Shown in pieces: positions 1-9,889 of a stretch of 64,000 nucleotides of DNA. The notes beneath the pieces are model-generated. The model saw only the letters and a list, made by a program, of their open reading frames with translations, made no database searches and was not told the DNA's origin. The position numbers were made by a program, and so were the translations under genes. Source of the stretch: Rhabdophis nuchalis (lineage: Eukaryota > Chordata > Lepidosauria > Squamata > Natricidae). Numbering within the stretch: position 1 is the first letter of the stretch; the number at the start of each line of letters is the position of its first letter. The stretch lies in NCBI GenBank assembly GCA_039707465.1, contig CM077644.1, positions 94,655,375 to 94,719,374 of the forward strand, read 5' to 3'.

Positions 1-743
1 TCTTCTCTGCACTCTTTCCAGAGTCTCCACGTCTTTTCTACATCGTGGCGACCAAAACTGTATGCAGTATTCCAAGTGTGGCCTTACCAAGGCACTATAC
101 AGTGGCATTAACACTTCACGCGATCTAGATTCTATCCCTCTGTTTATGCAGCCTAGAACTGTGTTGGCTTTTTTGGCAGCTGCTGCACACTGCTGGCTCA
201 TATTTAGATAGTTGTCCACTAGGATTCCGAGATCCCTCTCACAGTTGCTACTATCGAGCAAGGTACCACCTATACTGTACTTGTGCATTTGGTTTTTCTT
301 GCCTATATGTAGGACCTTACTTTTTTCACAATTGAATTTCATTTTATTAGACAGTGCCCAATGTTCAAGTTTGTCTAGATCCTTCTGTATCTTAAGCCTA
401 TCTTCTGGAGTGTTGGCTATTCCTGCCAGCTTGGTGTCGTCTGCGAATTTGATGAGTTCCCCATTTATCCCCTCATCCAAATCGTTGATGAAGATGTTAA
501 AGAGTACTGGGCCTAAAACAGAGCCTTGGGGGACTCCACTGCATACTTCCTTCCATGTAGATGCAGTTCCATTGAGGACTACACGTTGAGTGCGGTTGGT
601 CAGCCAGTTGCGAATCCATTTGGTGGTGCTGCTGTCTAACCCACAATTTTCTACTTTATCTAATAGTAGGTTATGGTCTACTTTATCAAATGCCTTACTG
701 AAGTCCAGGTAAATTATATCAACAGCATTCCTCTGGTCCACTG
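1..743 (-). pseudogene. CR1 reverse transcriptase, C-terminal part, cut by window edge
   Basis: Read on the minus strand from about 743 downward, this encodes the central part of a CR1 reverse transcriptase. The reading includes the palm block DIIYLDFSKAFDKVDHN and the catalytic FADDTKLAG box (antisense at about 438-464). The RT copies element RNA into DNA at the nicked target in the nucleus. The frame appears open to position 1 and continues beyond it. The N-terminal part lies in 743-1231 and the endonuclease is absent, so this copy cannot be autonomous. The GVPQGSVLGPVLFN motif matches the 57-kb copy. The family call is firm; the state of the missing end is unknown. Confidence 0.85.
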
Positions 744-1231
744 ATTTTGTTACTTTGTCAACGAATGCAATTAGATTCGTCTGGCATGATCTGTTTTTGA
801 CAAACCCATGTTGGCTTTTGGCTATTACTTTGTTTGCTTCTAGGTGTTCACTTATTTGTTGTTTAATTATCTTTTCCAGAATCTTTCCTGGTATTGAGGT
901 CAGGCTGATGGGTCTATAGTTTCCTGGATCTGTTTTTTTTCCTTTTTTGAAGATGGGAACCACATCTGCTCTTTTCCAGTCTTCTGGCAGTTCCCCGGTG
1001 CTCCAGGATCTCTGAAAGATATAGTTCAGTGGTTCTGAGATCTCGTCTGCCAGTTCCTTCAGAACCCTGGGGTGTAATCCATCCGGTCCTGGTGATTTGA
1101 ACTCGTCCAGGGCAGACAGGTGCTCACTTACCATTTTCTTCCCTATTTCAACTTGTGTTCCTAATCTGATATTTGTGGTGCTGTTTTTGATTGATTGGAC
1201 TGTTTTATCCCTTTGTGTAAAGACAGATATG
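1..1231 (-). mobile_element. CR1 LINE fragment, 5'-truncated, continues past window start
   Basis: This is a minus-strand CR1 non-LTR retrotransposon. It matches the longer copy at 56663-58835 almost base for base; position 1 corresponds to about 57103 there. The similarity stops at about 1231, just after the block that reads GTAAAGACAGAT in both copies, so the element is 5'-truncated there. Its 3' end lies outside the window. It is close enough to the 57-kb copy that both look fairly young. No target duplication can be checked because one end is missing. Confidence 0.92.
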
Positions 1232-1234
1232 AGG

Positions 1235-1325
1235 GAGTCCTTGGTGCTCTCTGATAGATGTTACCTAGTTTGGGTAATGAAATATCTGCAAGAAAACAAC
1301 CAAGCTCAGAGAGCACCAAGGACCC
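1235..1325. repeat. Short foldback repeat (CCTTGGTGCTCTCTG arms), copy 1
   Basis: Two inverted arms, CCTTGGTGCTCTCTG near 1239 and its complement near 1308, flank about 55 bases containing TTACCTAGTTTGGGTAATGA. The same arms and centre recur at 23398-23470 (one arm) and 27456-27595 (both arms). It is an interspersed foldback repeat whose superfamily I cannot assign. It directly abuts the 5' end of the CR1. Confidence 0.6.
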
Positions 1326-1829
1326 CTCAAACATTTATTTCGAAAGTGTTGTCTCAAGCACTGACCTTCCTTCCCCCTCACCCTTTTTAATTCAAAGTTT
1401 GGTTTTTGTTTTAGTGCCATTTGATGGGGGAGAAGTAGCGGGACCTTAATGGTTTGGCTGGAGGCAATTCAAAAAGCCAAACCTCTGTTTAAAAGGGAAT
1501 TTATGAACAAGGTGTAACACAGGGAACAAGGCAAGAGAACAAAAAGAGATTTGAAAAGGCACGATGAAACCCTCAAGATGATTACCATTAAAATATAGCT
1601 GCCTCCAGTTGGTGTTTCTTCACAATAGGTCAGTTGGAAACCTAATGGTGGCATTAGCACTACAGGCTGACCTAGGCTATTTTTAACTCCAGTTAGTTTT
1701 GTTTTTTTACATAGTATGCTGTGTAAGTATAGATAAGTTTGTTTGCTTAGAGTTCAGTATATTGCATCAACTCATAAAATGGATTAGTTTAGTAATCTGG
1801 ATCTTCTGTTGAGGGTTAATTCATGTGTT
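1326..1829. other. No recognisable feature
   Basis: AT-rich single-copy-looking sequence between the foldback repeat and the gypsy element. No reading frame, repeat or RNA gene that I can support. Confidence 0.5.
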
Positions 1830-1834
1830 ATGAC

Positions 1835-2214
1835 TGTTAGATTCTCGGCAGCGAAAAGAGAGTCCAGACCGGTATGACTTAGCAGCTCTTTATTGCAAGG
1901 AGAAAGACATAGCAAGTGACCAATTTTCAAAGGTGGCGCCTTCTGCCTTGCAGCTCCTTTTATGGAGCTGCTGGAGGGCAGCCGGCCAATCAGTGCGACC
2001 ACGCCCTCCAGCCACAGCCAACCGCGGCTGGAGGGTAGCCGGCCAATCAGTGCGACCACACCCTCCAGCCACAGCCAACCGCGGCTGGAGGGTAGCCGGC
2101 CAATCAGCGCGACCGACGCCCTCGGCCACAGCCAACCGCGTCCCGTCTACTCCCGTCCAATCAGGACGCGGCTGGCGGCTGCCGGGGCTTCCCGTGTCTC
2201 TTCAGGATGCAACA
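1835..2214 (-). repeat. Gypsy 3' LTR
   Basis: 380 bp, TG...CA on the minus strand. By eye it is identical to the 5' LTR at 4622-5001. It carries an antisense AATAAA at about 1891-1896, a TATA-like CCATAAAAGG at about 1957-1966, and three tandem 57-bp units with CCAAT boxes at 1971-2140. The order CCAAT, TATA, AATAAA is what is expected of U3-R on the minus strand. Confidence 0.93.
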
Positions 2215-2246
2215 CTCCTTCCCCCCCAGGGAGTCCGTCCGTGGTC

Positions 2247-2873
2247 CTAACATACGTATTCGCTGAGGTATGTGGGACTACGTCTGTTCCGCCCCGAGCG
2301 TCTCAATGCCTGCGCCGGGGCCGCTGGGAGAGGGCGTGCTGGGTTGTCATGGTCTGCGCCGTCGCCCGGTGCCGCTGGTGGTGCTTCATCCGGGGGCGTG
2401 TCCTGTGATGAGGCGTCTTGTTCAAGTCCGTTGGGTGATGTTCCCGGGTCGGCCAGACCCGGACGTGGTGTCCCGGGGGTGTGCTGTACGGCAGGTGGTT
2501 CCCGGAACGTTGGTTCTGGCAAGAGCAGTCCCGGGGATTGTCCCTGGAGAGGATAGTCGGTAAAGGTGTCGGCGGGCGCAGAAGATACGGGGCTGGGCCA
2601 GTCGTCCCGCTGGGTTGAGGCCTCGATGGTCGGCGAGTCTGACGGTCGTGATGGTGGCAGCGGGGTTGGAGACGGGATGCGGCGTCTCAGTTGATCCACG
2701 TGTCGCCGCCACTCGGATCCATCCGGTCGTTTGACCCTGTAGGAACAGGGGCCCGTTAGTTCGCGGACGACAGCGGGGACCCACCGTGGATCCCCAGCGA
2801 AGTTTCTGGCAAAAATGGCGTCGCCGGTGGAGAAACGGCGGGGCGATGGGGTCCCCAGGTTGCACGGCTGCAT
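2247..2873 (-). pseudogene. Gypsy integrase C-terminal domain and tail
   Basis: This frame encodes 208 residues. Positions 8-65 read as the C-terminal barrel of a Ty3/gypsy integrase ([12 protein letters not shown], then [18 protein letters not shown], then RRHVDQLRRR). A long proline-, serine- and aspartate-rich tail follows, ending close to the 3' LTR. The zinc-binding and DDE catalytic domains are absent because of the deletion. The frame stays open, which fits a young insertion or deletion derivative. Without the core it cannot integrate DNA. Confidence 0.8.
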
Positions 2874-2884
2874 CTCATTGTATT

Positions 2885-3043
2885 GTTTGCCTGGAGCCCA
2901 CGGTTTATTGTCGACTTATAGTCGGCGCATATGCGTATGGACCCGTCGGGCTTAATGGGAACCACGATGGGGGTTTCCCATTTAGCCTGGTCGACCGGCT
3001 CCAGGACGCCCTGCGCTACTAATCGGTCGAGCTCCGCGTCCAC
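2885..3043 (-). pseudogene. Gypsy reverse transcriptase, N-terminal fragment
   Basis: About 53 residues read as the start of a Ty3/gypsy [24 protein letters not shown], then [22 protein letters not shown], the usual fingers region. The match stops abruptly near 2885-2895, where the sequence jumps to the integrase C-terminus. The palm with the catalytic YxDD box, RNase H and the integrase core are all missing, so this copy makes no active polymerase. It is in a different frame from gag-protease. Confidence 0.85.
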
Positions 3044-3051
3044 CTTTGGCT

Positions 3052-4494
3052 TCAGGGCGAAGGGCAGTCTACGGGCCTTAAGCCGGATTGGGGCGACCTG
3101 GGGTCTAAGTTGAGGGAAACTGGGGAGCCCTTGTAAGTGCCCAGAGTGCCATCGAACACATCGGGGAAGTCTGCCAGGACTTCGTCCACTGGTGAGGCAG
3201 TGGGCACCCGGTGTACCCGCTGGACTGAAAGACCCAGGGCGGTGAACCAGTCTAACCCTATGAGGGCGGCTAGGGGGCGCTTGACGACCAGGATTGGGAG
3301 AACCCCGGCGAAGCGACCATAGCGGACGTGGGCGCGGAGTTGGCCCAACACATCAATGGGGTTTCCCTGGTAGTCTTTTAACAGAGTCCCGGGCTGTGCC
3401 AAATTGGCAGGCTTAATAGTGGGGCAAAGGCTGGTTAGCTGTGGCCAGGAAACGAGGGATCGAGACGAGCCCGAATCAACCTCCATAGTAATGGGCCTGC
3501 CGTTTAAAAGAAGGGACGTGGAAATACGCCTACGGTCATCCGTTGGAAGCGGAATCGAGTCCTGGCACTCCGTCATGGCGAAACAGTCTGCCTCCGGCTG
3601 TGGTCTGCGGAATGGGCGGCGTTGGCTGAAATTCCGGAACGGCGTGGCGGTTGCAGGATACGTCGGCGGGGGGGCCAGGGTCAGGAGGTTGGCTCTGCAG
3701 ACGTGTGCGATGTGGCCCTTGCGGTCGCAACGGCGGCAAATGGTGGCCCGGAAAGGGCAGTCGTTCCTTGGGTGACCACCGCCGCACCCGATGCAAGTTG
3801 TGGGTGGCCGGCGGGGTGGCTGAGCTCTGGCGCGGCTTCGGCCTGAGGCTTGGATGCGCGCTACCTGGTCGTAGGCCTCGAAGTCGTCCGTCGGGTCGAC
3901 GAGGTTGTGGTCATCTACCAGGCAGGCCCGTGGGGCGGTCGATGGCGTTGTCTGTTGGCCGGGGCCTAGGTCAGGGGACGTGGCCTCGGCCAGCTCGGCG
4001 CCCCTAGCTTCCTCCACGGCCTGCTCCAGGGTGATGTCTGAGCGGGCCATCAGTCGGCGCCTGAGCTTCGTGTCTTTCAGTCCGCAGACGAATTGCTCGA
4101 CCAGTGACTCGTCGAGGCTCGTGGCGGCGAACTCACATAAGATGGCCGCGGCTCTCAGGACTTGCAGGTAATCTGCTGCTGACTGTGTGGGCTGCTGGCG
4201 GCATTGTCGGAACGCGAACCGTCGGGAGATTCGCGAGGGTGCGGGGGCGAAGTGGGCCTTCAGGCGGGCCTGCAGCATGCCCCAATCCAGGGTGTGGACC
4301 GGTGCAGGCGCGGCGATATTCCGCGCAACGGCGAAGACTGTGCGGCCTCCACAGCCCAGGAAGAGTCCCAGCCGACGTTCCTGGGTGAGTTCGCCGTGAT
4401 CTCCCGCGAGGAGGAAACATTCAAATCTGGCCAGGAAGGCTTCCCATGATTCCTGCGAAGCGTCGTAGGGAGCAAACAGCGGCAGGGTGGCCAT
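3052..4494 (-). CDS. Gypsy gag-protease polyprotein (480 aa)
   Basis: An open frame of 480 residues starting just inside the 5' LTR. Residues 1-165 resemble a retrotransposon capsid (the [11 protein letters not shown] and [11 protein letters not shown] regions). Two CCHC zinc knuckles follow: C234-C237-H241-C246 and C253-C256-H261-C266, for RNA packaging. The aspartic protease has its catalytic DSGSS at 340-344 and an ALIGLDW flap-side block near 410. After the protease comes the linker typical of the start of RT. The frame ends at an out-of-frame stop near 3052, and RT resumes in another frame at 3043. This is either a frameshift mutation or a programmed shift; I cannot tell which. Gag assembles the cytoplasmic particle and the protease matures it. 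Confidence 0.88.
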   Translation of the reverse strand: MATLPLFAPYDASQESWEAFLARFECFLLAGDHGELTQERRLGLFLGCGGRTVFAVARNIAAPAPVHTLDWGMLQARLKAHFAPAPSRISRRFAFRQCRQQPTQSAADYLQVLRAAAILCEFAATSLDESLVEQFVCGLKDTKLRRRLMARSDITLEQAVEEARGAELAEATSPDLGPGQQTTPSTAPRACLVDDHNLVDPTDDFEAYDQVARIQASGRSRARAQPPRRPPTTCIGCGGGHPRNDCPFRATICRRCDRKGHIAHVCRANLLTLAPPPTYPATATPFRNFSQRRPFRRPQPEADCFAMTECQDSIPLPTDDRRRISTSLLLNGRPITMEVDSGSSRSLVSWPQLTSLCPTIKPANLAQPGTLLKDYQGNPIDVLGQLRAHVRYGRFAGVLPILVVKRPLAALIGLDWFTALGLSVQRVHRVPTASPVDEVLADFPDVFDGTLGTYKGSPVSLNLDPRSPQSGLRPVDCPSP

Positions 4495-4621
4495 CGGCTT
4501 GGCTGCAGTCTTGTAGGCTCGCTGAAGAAGTAGCGAGGACGAGCGGTCTGACGAAGATTCTTCGATCGGTGAGTGACTTCGCTCTGAGTAGTCAGTACCG
4601 GCCCCAGTCCTTCGTCGCCAG

Positions 4622-5001
4622 TGTTAGATTCTCGGCAGCGAAAAGAGAGTCCAGACCGGTATGACTTAGCAGCTCTTTATTGCAAGGAGAAAGACATAGC
4701 AAGTGACCAATTTTCAAAGGTGGCGCCTTCTGCCTTGCAGCTCCTTTTATGGAGCTGCTGGAGGGCAGCCGGCCAATCAGTGCGACCACGCCCTCCAGCC
4801 ACAGCCAACCGCGGCTGGAGGGTAGCCGGCCAATCAGTGCGACCACACCCTCCAGCCACAGCCAACCGCGGCTGGAGGGTAGCCGGCCAATCAGCGCGAC
4901 CGACGCCCTCGGCCACAGCCAACCGCGTCCCGTCTACTCCCGTCCAATCAGGACGCGGCTGGCGGCTGCCGGGGCTTCCCGTGTCTCTTCAGGATGCAAC
5001 A
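4622..5001 (-). repeat. Gypsy 5' LTR
   Basis: 380 bp, the promoter-bearing LTR for this minus-strand element. It has the same internal layout as the partner: CCAAT-containing 57-bp repeats (4758-4927), TATA-like CCATAAAAGG near 4744-4753 and AATAAA near 4678-4683. The ATGAC target duplication follows directly at 5002. I saw no difference from the 3' LTR, which implies a very recent insertion. Confidence 0.93.
4758..4927 (-). promoter_or_regulatory. Tandem CCAAT-box enhancer-like repeats in the LTR
   Basis: Three tandem copies of a 57-bp unit, each with GCCGGCCAATCAG and a CCACAGCCAACCGCG block, lie upstream (minus strand) of the LTR TATA-like box. The third unit is diverged. The same array is in the other LTR at 1971-2140. 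That these are U3 enhancer repeats is inference from position and CCAAT content. Confidence 0.6.
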
Positions 5002-5049
5002 ATGACTAATGCCTTGTCTTTGTCCTTAGGAATTTTGGTGCTTGCTTTC

Positions 5050-5157
5050 AAATCTGTGCCCTAGAACAGCTTTTGCTGGCTGGAGAAGTCTGGGAGCTGA
5101 AGTCCTTCAGACTTAAAGTTGCAAAGGTTGGAGACCCCTGTTCTAGGGCACAGATTT
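5050..5157. repeat. Half of a hAT-like palindromic miniature inside a perfect 20-bp inverted repeat
   Basis: The centre (5070-5137) matches one arm of the 135-bp palindromic elements found elsewhere in the window (GCTGGCTGGAGAA, GACTTAAAGTTGC, GGAGACCCCTG). It is flanked by perfect inverted 20-bp arms at 5050-5069 and 5138-5157. Intact relatives have direct 8-bp duplications, so inverted flanks are unexpected. Confidence 0.7.
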
Positions 5158-5794
5158 AGCATCATCTATATCTATAACAAACTGCAGGCAATCTGCCATT
5201 GTCATGGTTTTTTCCCCCTATTGGCACCAGTGCTTGAAGTGACTGAATCCAGTGTCCATTGAGATCCGTAAATCATTTTACAGGATATTCAGTTAGTCTT
5301 CCATTTTGTACCCATAAATACCCCTTCCCAAAGGTGGTTCTTTCAGCTAAAAGACAGAATGAAAAAAATGGAATTTCAGCAGGAAATAAAACAACAGCAG
5401 CAATCAGTGTTAAGATAATAATGTCCTCACCTTAAGTGGCTCAATCAGTTTCAACTGGATGCTTAGTTTCTCAGATGTTTGAGATGAAAGATAACAGAAT
5501 AGTGAGTTTCAGCACCCAACACTAATCAGATCATATGTTGTCAGATAGCTGACACAGGAATGTGACTTTTGAAGAGCAGGTTTTTGTTTTTTTCAATTAA
5601 TTCTGTACTTTCAGTTTTTTGAGCTGATTTTCTAGAGTCTCTATTTTCCATCAATTGTTTCCCGGTTCCTTTTTTTTAAATATCTGGAGTGGAGATGTTA
5701 CAGCACCAACCCTGGGCCTTTGGTATGAAATACACATTCCCTGCTTCTGAACTGCGGTCTCATTCCCAAGATGGAAATGGCTCCAATTAAAGTG
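5158..5794. other. No recognisable feature
   Basis: Non-repetitive AT-rich DNA. I see no frame, RNA gene or transposon end that I can support. Confidence 0.45.
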
Positions 5795-5860
<66 letters not shown>

Positions 5861-5880
5861 GAGGGAGGGAGGGAGAGAGG
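5795..5880. repeat. (GAAA)n followed by (GGGA)n microsatellite
   Basis: Pure GAAA units run from 5795 to 5860 and change to GGGA/GAGA to 5880. Confidence 0.97.
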
Positions 5881-6000
5881 TTTAAAGCTTCATATATACT
5901 TGATATAAAGCTGTTTTGAAAATGCTTTCCAAATTCCTAAAATGTTTCCTAAAACTATGACACAATTTAGAGGAGCATAACCCAATGGTGCTTTTGCAAA

Positions 6001-6140
6001 AGGCAATTTCTTGTTTTTTTCCTTGAAAACCTTTTGCTTCTCATCTAAGAATCTTCTTCAGTTCTTCTTGGATGAGAAGCGAAATGTATTCAAGAAAATA
6101 TTTTCAAGGAAAAAACCAAGGAAGTCCAGTTGCCTTTTGG
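6001..6140. repeat. Foldback repeat with CTTGGATGAGAAGC motif, copy 1
   Basis: Inverted arms (CTTTTGCTTCTCATC near 6031 and GATGAGAAGCGAAATG near 6071) around a short loop. The right side continues into GAAGTCCAGTTGCC, shared with copies at 17220-17310 and 40378-40556. It is an interspersed foldback family of unknown superfamily. Confidence 0.6.
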
Positions 6141-6511
6141 GAAAACACCTTTGGGACAACCATGGCCTGGAATGATTGAGAGAAGCATCTATTGATTTAA
6201 AATTGGCAAGATGACTTGTATTTATAGCTTCAGACAATTGGACCAAAGTACTCTTTTTCCCCACTGTGGGACCACCATATTTCCCTTACAATGGGACTGA
6301 AAGGCACTACATCCCATTGATAGCCCATTATAATGCTGATTTGGAAACCTGTTGATATATGATGACGAATAGAATTACAGATACACATGCACATGTAAGA
6401 TGCTGATATTTTAAAAATTAGCCTCTTCTGTGCTTTTAAACTTTTTCTTTTTTATGGTTTTTTTCTTGGGGACCCGAAACATTTGTTGTAGTTATTGTTG
6501 TTGTTGTTGTA

Positions 6512-6998
6512 TGTTAGATCATGTGAAGTGTTAATACCACTTTATAATGCCTTGGTAAGGCCACACTTGGAATACTGCATTCAGTTTTGGTCAACACGAT
6601 ATAGAAAAGATGTGGAGACTCTAGAAAGAATGCAGAGAAGAGCAACAAAGATGATTAGGGGACTGGAGGGTAAAACATATGAAGAACGGTTGCAGGAACT
6701 GAATATGTCTAATTTAATAAAAAGAAGGACTAGGGGAGACATGATAGCAGTGTTCCAATATTTCAGGGGTTGCCACAAAGAAAAGGGAGTCAAACTATTC
6801 TCCAAAGCACCTGAGGGTAGAACAAGAAGCAATGGGTGGAAACTAATCAAGGAGAGAAGCAACTTAGAACTGAGGAGAAATTTCCTCACAGTTAGGACAA
6901 TTAATCAGTAGAACAGCTTGCCTCCAGAAGTTGTGAATGCCCCAACACTGGAAGTCTTTAAGAAGATGTTGGATAGCCATTTGTCTGAAATGGTATAG
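6512..6998 (+). pseudogene. CR1 RT C-terminus, with in-frame stop
   Basis: Encodes the RT thumb and C-terminal part (IPLYNALVRPHLEYC, DVETLERMQRRATKMIRGLE, RRTRGDMIAVFQYF, ELRRNFLTVRTIN). A TAG stop near 6909 falls where the 57-kb copy has a tryptophan (TINLWNSLPP); downstream codons continue in frame to HLSEMV. It is a dead 3' fragment without endonuclease or catalytic palm. Confidence 0.88.
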
Positions 6999-7072
6999 GG
7001 TTTCCTGCCTAGGCAGGGCTAGAAGACCTCCAAGTTCCCTTCCAACTCTGCTATTGCATTGTAATGTAATTT
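6512..7072 (+). mobile_element. CR1 LINE 3' fragment
   Basis: The plus-strand 3' end of a CR1, covering the last part of RT and the 3' UTR. It ends in the typical GGTTTCCTGCC, then a CAACTCTGCTATTG(CATTGTA) tail. Matches to the 57-kb copy begin at the motif for IPLYNALVRPHLEYC. Confidence 0.9.
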
Positions 7073-7094
7073 AGAGGATCCTTCTAAATTGGTG

Positions 7095-7302
7095 GAAATC
7101 ACTAAACTTTTAAGTCTTTTAACTACAAATATTTTAATGGGTTTTTAATTTTATATTTTTAGCACGGGTAATTCTATTTAATTCTATTTTAAGTAATGTT
7201 TGTATTATTGTATATTGTTTTTAATTATGCCTGTGCACCGCCCCGGGTCCCTGTGGGGAGAGGGTGCGGTTAATAAATCTCAATTTATTATTATTATTAT
7301 TA
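7095..7302 (+). mobile_element. L2-type LINE 3' tail
   Basis: Contains GTGCACCGCCCCGGGTCCCT and GTGCGGTTAATAAATCTC followed by an ATT repeat. This is the same 3' terminal block as the L2 copies at 38240-38300 and 51920-51980. Only the non-coding end remains. Confidence 0.7.
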
Positions 7303-7653
7303 TAAACCTCCTGGGACAGCAGGAACGCTCTCACTTCTTTCCTAATTTCCCATTTTTTTTTCAAAACTAAACAAGTGGGTGTGATGGTAATTATATACAG
7401 CAGAACTAGCTGAGGAAGGGGCAGTCTGAAACCTTCTTCTTTTGAAATTAGGGAACTCCCTTTCATTTACTGCATGATATAAAAATTGTCCTCTAACATA
7501 ATAAGCAGGACATGAGAATACTGTTTTGGCAGAATTTTGAAGAGGACACTTGAACTGATAGATGGGAGCTAGAGATTTTTCTTTTGCAATTATGTTTCTT
7601 TTCTTTTTATTCTTTTACAGAAGTACCCAAATTTATCTTTTAAGAAAGGAAAA

Positions 7654-7714
7654 TCCTTCCTTCCTTCCTTCCTTCCTTCCTTCCTTCCTTCCTTCCTTCC
7701 TTCCTTCCTTCCTT
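7654..7714. repeat. (TTCC)n microsatellite
   Basis: An uninterrupted TTCC tract of about 60 bp. Confidence 0.97.
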
Positions 7715-8425
7715 CTCTAAAAGTCAATTCTGTTTATTATCTTGAAAAGGGCACTAAATGCATTTACAATTGACAAGGGGGAATTACTCTTCTTGCTTCA
7801 GTCTCCCAGATTAAGCTGTTGGCCTTTGCTAAGATGTTAAGCAATGTCCTTCATGGTATTGCAATTCACTTAAAAATAGATTATTGCTAAAACTGCTTGT
7901 ACAGATTGAAATTTTCACGACAACGCTTCCCGCTGGCTTCACATTTTGTTCGATCCTGTTGCTTGAATATTTCGCAATACATATTTGCAATGTGGCATCA
8001 CTTCTTTCAAAAGATTAGAAGCCTCACCAGTCCTGTGAGACTTGTGTCAGCATCTGATTTCATGCACAGGGTAATCTTTAAATATTAATACAGAGCCAGG
8101 TCACGCTCCTTTTAACCCCCAAAATGGAGTTAGTAAATCATGATCTGGCAATGTAAAAAAAAAAAATCAGGCCACATAACTCTTTGTTTAGGGCAAAGTC
8201 TAAATTCAGGTTATTCTAAATTGGCTACAGCATATTTGTAACTTTCTGTAACATGGAGCTAAACTCAGCTTTGAAAACAGTAATGAGAAAAGAATTATTG
8301 TGTATCATAGTAAATAAAATGTTAGAAGGTTCCTGACCAACACCTGAGATGCACGACAACATACAGATTTTTGCCAGGATCCAATAAAAGAAATGTGTGT
8401 ATCTTCAGTGTGTATATAAGTTTTG
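7715..8425. other. No recognisable feature
   Basis: AT-rich sequence with no supported element. The short frame at 7897-8088 has no family resemblance that I can see. Confidence 0.45.
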
Positions 8426-9010
8426 TAAATATATATTTTATTAAAACTTTTAAAAATGAAAATAAAAACTAATACAAATCAATGTAAACTAAGGAAGAAA
8501 AAAGTGCAAGAAAAGAAAAAATAATGGAAAAGAAAAGATGTAAAGAAGTGGCTCATGATATTTTTCAAAGCAATTCTAAATACAAATATATTTTAATCTC
8601 TCTATTGAAAGTTATATCACATTACTCTTCTTTCTATAGTTATCCTGATTAATCATCAAAACCAGAAGTTCATTTTGTCAGTAATTTGTTTTAAGTTTGC
8701 AACCAATTGTTCTACAGAATCTTCAATTTTCTTAACTTCTTCTTTTTCAGGTTCTCTTTTAATCCCTGAAAATCCTTCTTCCTTTTTCTTTTTATCTGTT
8801 CCAGGTATCTTTTTGCCAAATTCTTCAAATACATTCTGCAATAAATCTGGAGAAAAGTCTTATCTGTTTCTGAACTCCTGCATCCCTTCTCCCAATTTGG
8901 CAGCTTCCATGTGATGGTGAGAAAGTGAAAATATGTCAATTATTATGGTGAAAATAAAAGACAGAGTTCTCCTTGTTTTCCTGTTTTGCTTCTCTCTATT
9001 TTTGAAACTT
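8426..9010 (-). other. Possible old LINE remnant with coiled-coil frame
   Basis: Very A/T-rich on the minus strand with a poly-A-like left end. A 61-residue minus frame (8841-8656) is rich in K/E and ends in ITDKMNFWF. It resembles the charged coiled-coil segments of LINE ORF1 proteins but has no diagnostic motif. I cannot assign a family. Confidence 0.25.
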
Positions 9011-9761
9011 TAGTCCCAATTAGTTCTCTATAATTAGTGTCACAATTCAGTGCATATCATCCTTATATTCTTGACTTGTAAAATCCACCAATTGCTATAC
9101 TGTCCTTAAAATCAATAATCATCATTCCCACAAATGTCCAATCTGTTAGTGTATTTAATTTGATTACTTTCAAAGAAGGCATTTTCATCAGAAAAAAATA
9201 TCATTTTTTTAAAGCAATGTCCCCTTTGTCTATTTAAAAAATATTTTTAGATTAGTCTTGTTAAGCTTTTTGCTTTTAAATTGAAATTCTTTAAAATGGT
9301 GGGGTAGTGGAGATGGTATTCCACTTCTTAATTTCCAAAAGAAGGCATTCACTGAGAGCCTTTGATCTTCACAGTTGTTTGTAATATCCCTCTTAGGCTG
9401 CATACTAAGTACGGTAAGTTTTTAAGACAGTGAAGCTTTTGTCAATCAAATGTCCATGAAGGTTGCACAGGTGTTAATAGCAAATTAGCACCTGAGCTGT
9501 TCAACCCCTAATTGACCACAACAAACTAAATCACTGTGGGCCCCTTGTCAGCCCCTCATGAGGAGTAGGTCTTCCAGAAGAGAAGTGTCTGATCCTGATT
9601 TCTATCTCCCATGGAGAAATCTCTTGTCAGTCAAATCCAAATCCTGGCTAGCAATTCCACCACTGCAGAGCCACACAGAGAATCATCTAACCAGCTGTAA
9701 CATCTCACCTTGAAGCCACCCGATTAAAAAAAACCCTATTGGCTTCACATATCCCCTATAC

Positions 9762-9881
9762 CAGGGGTCTGCAAAGTCGGCTCTTTTAAGACTGGTGGAC
9801 TTCAACTCCCAGAATTGAATTGGACTTCAACTGGGAGTTGAAGTCCACCAGTCTTAAAAGAGCCGACTTTGCAGACCCCTG
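9762..9881. mobile_element. Palindromic hAT-like miniature element, copy 1 (120 bp)
   Basis: A near-perfect palindrome beginning CAGGGGTCTGCAAAGT and ending with its complement. It is flanked by an exact 8-bp duplication CCCTATAC (9754-9761, 9882-9889). The 8-bp duplication and CAGGGG ends fit the hAT superfamily. It has no coding capacity. Confidence 0.9.
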
Positions 9882-9889
9882 CCCTATAC

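Larger units (their letters stand above)
1835..5001 (-). mobile_element. Ty3/gypsy-type LTR retrotransposon, internally deleted, with two LTRs
   Basis: A complete provirus-like insertion on the minus strand. It is bounded by 380-bp direct repeats (1835-2214 and 4622-5001) and a 5-bp target duplication ATGAC (1830-1834 and 5002-5006). Inside, in transcriptional order, are a 5' leader, gag with two zinc knuckles, an aspartic protease, the first part of RT, and then the integrase C-terminus. The middle of pol is missing; the junction lies near 2885-2895. A purine-rich tract next to the 3' LTR (antisense of 2215-2230) fits a polypurine tract. The element is therefore non-autonomous but structurally complete at its ends. 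Its GC content is far higher than the surrounding DNA. Confidence 0.93.

Noticed and set aside
1890..2250. Frames in both strands of the LTR
   Set aside because: They arise from the GC-rich 57-bp LTR repeats and are duplicated exactly in the other LTR.
2270..4449. Plus-strand frames across the gypsy element
   Set aside because: Shadows of gag-protease and the integrase tail in GC-rich sequence.
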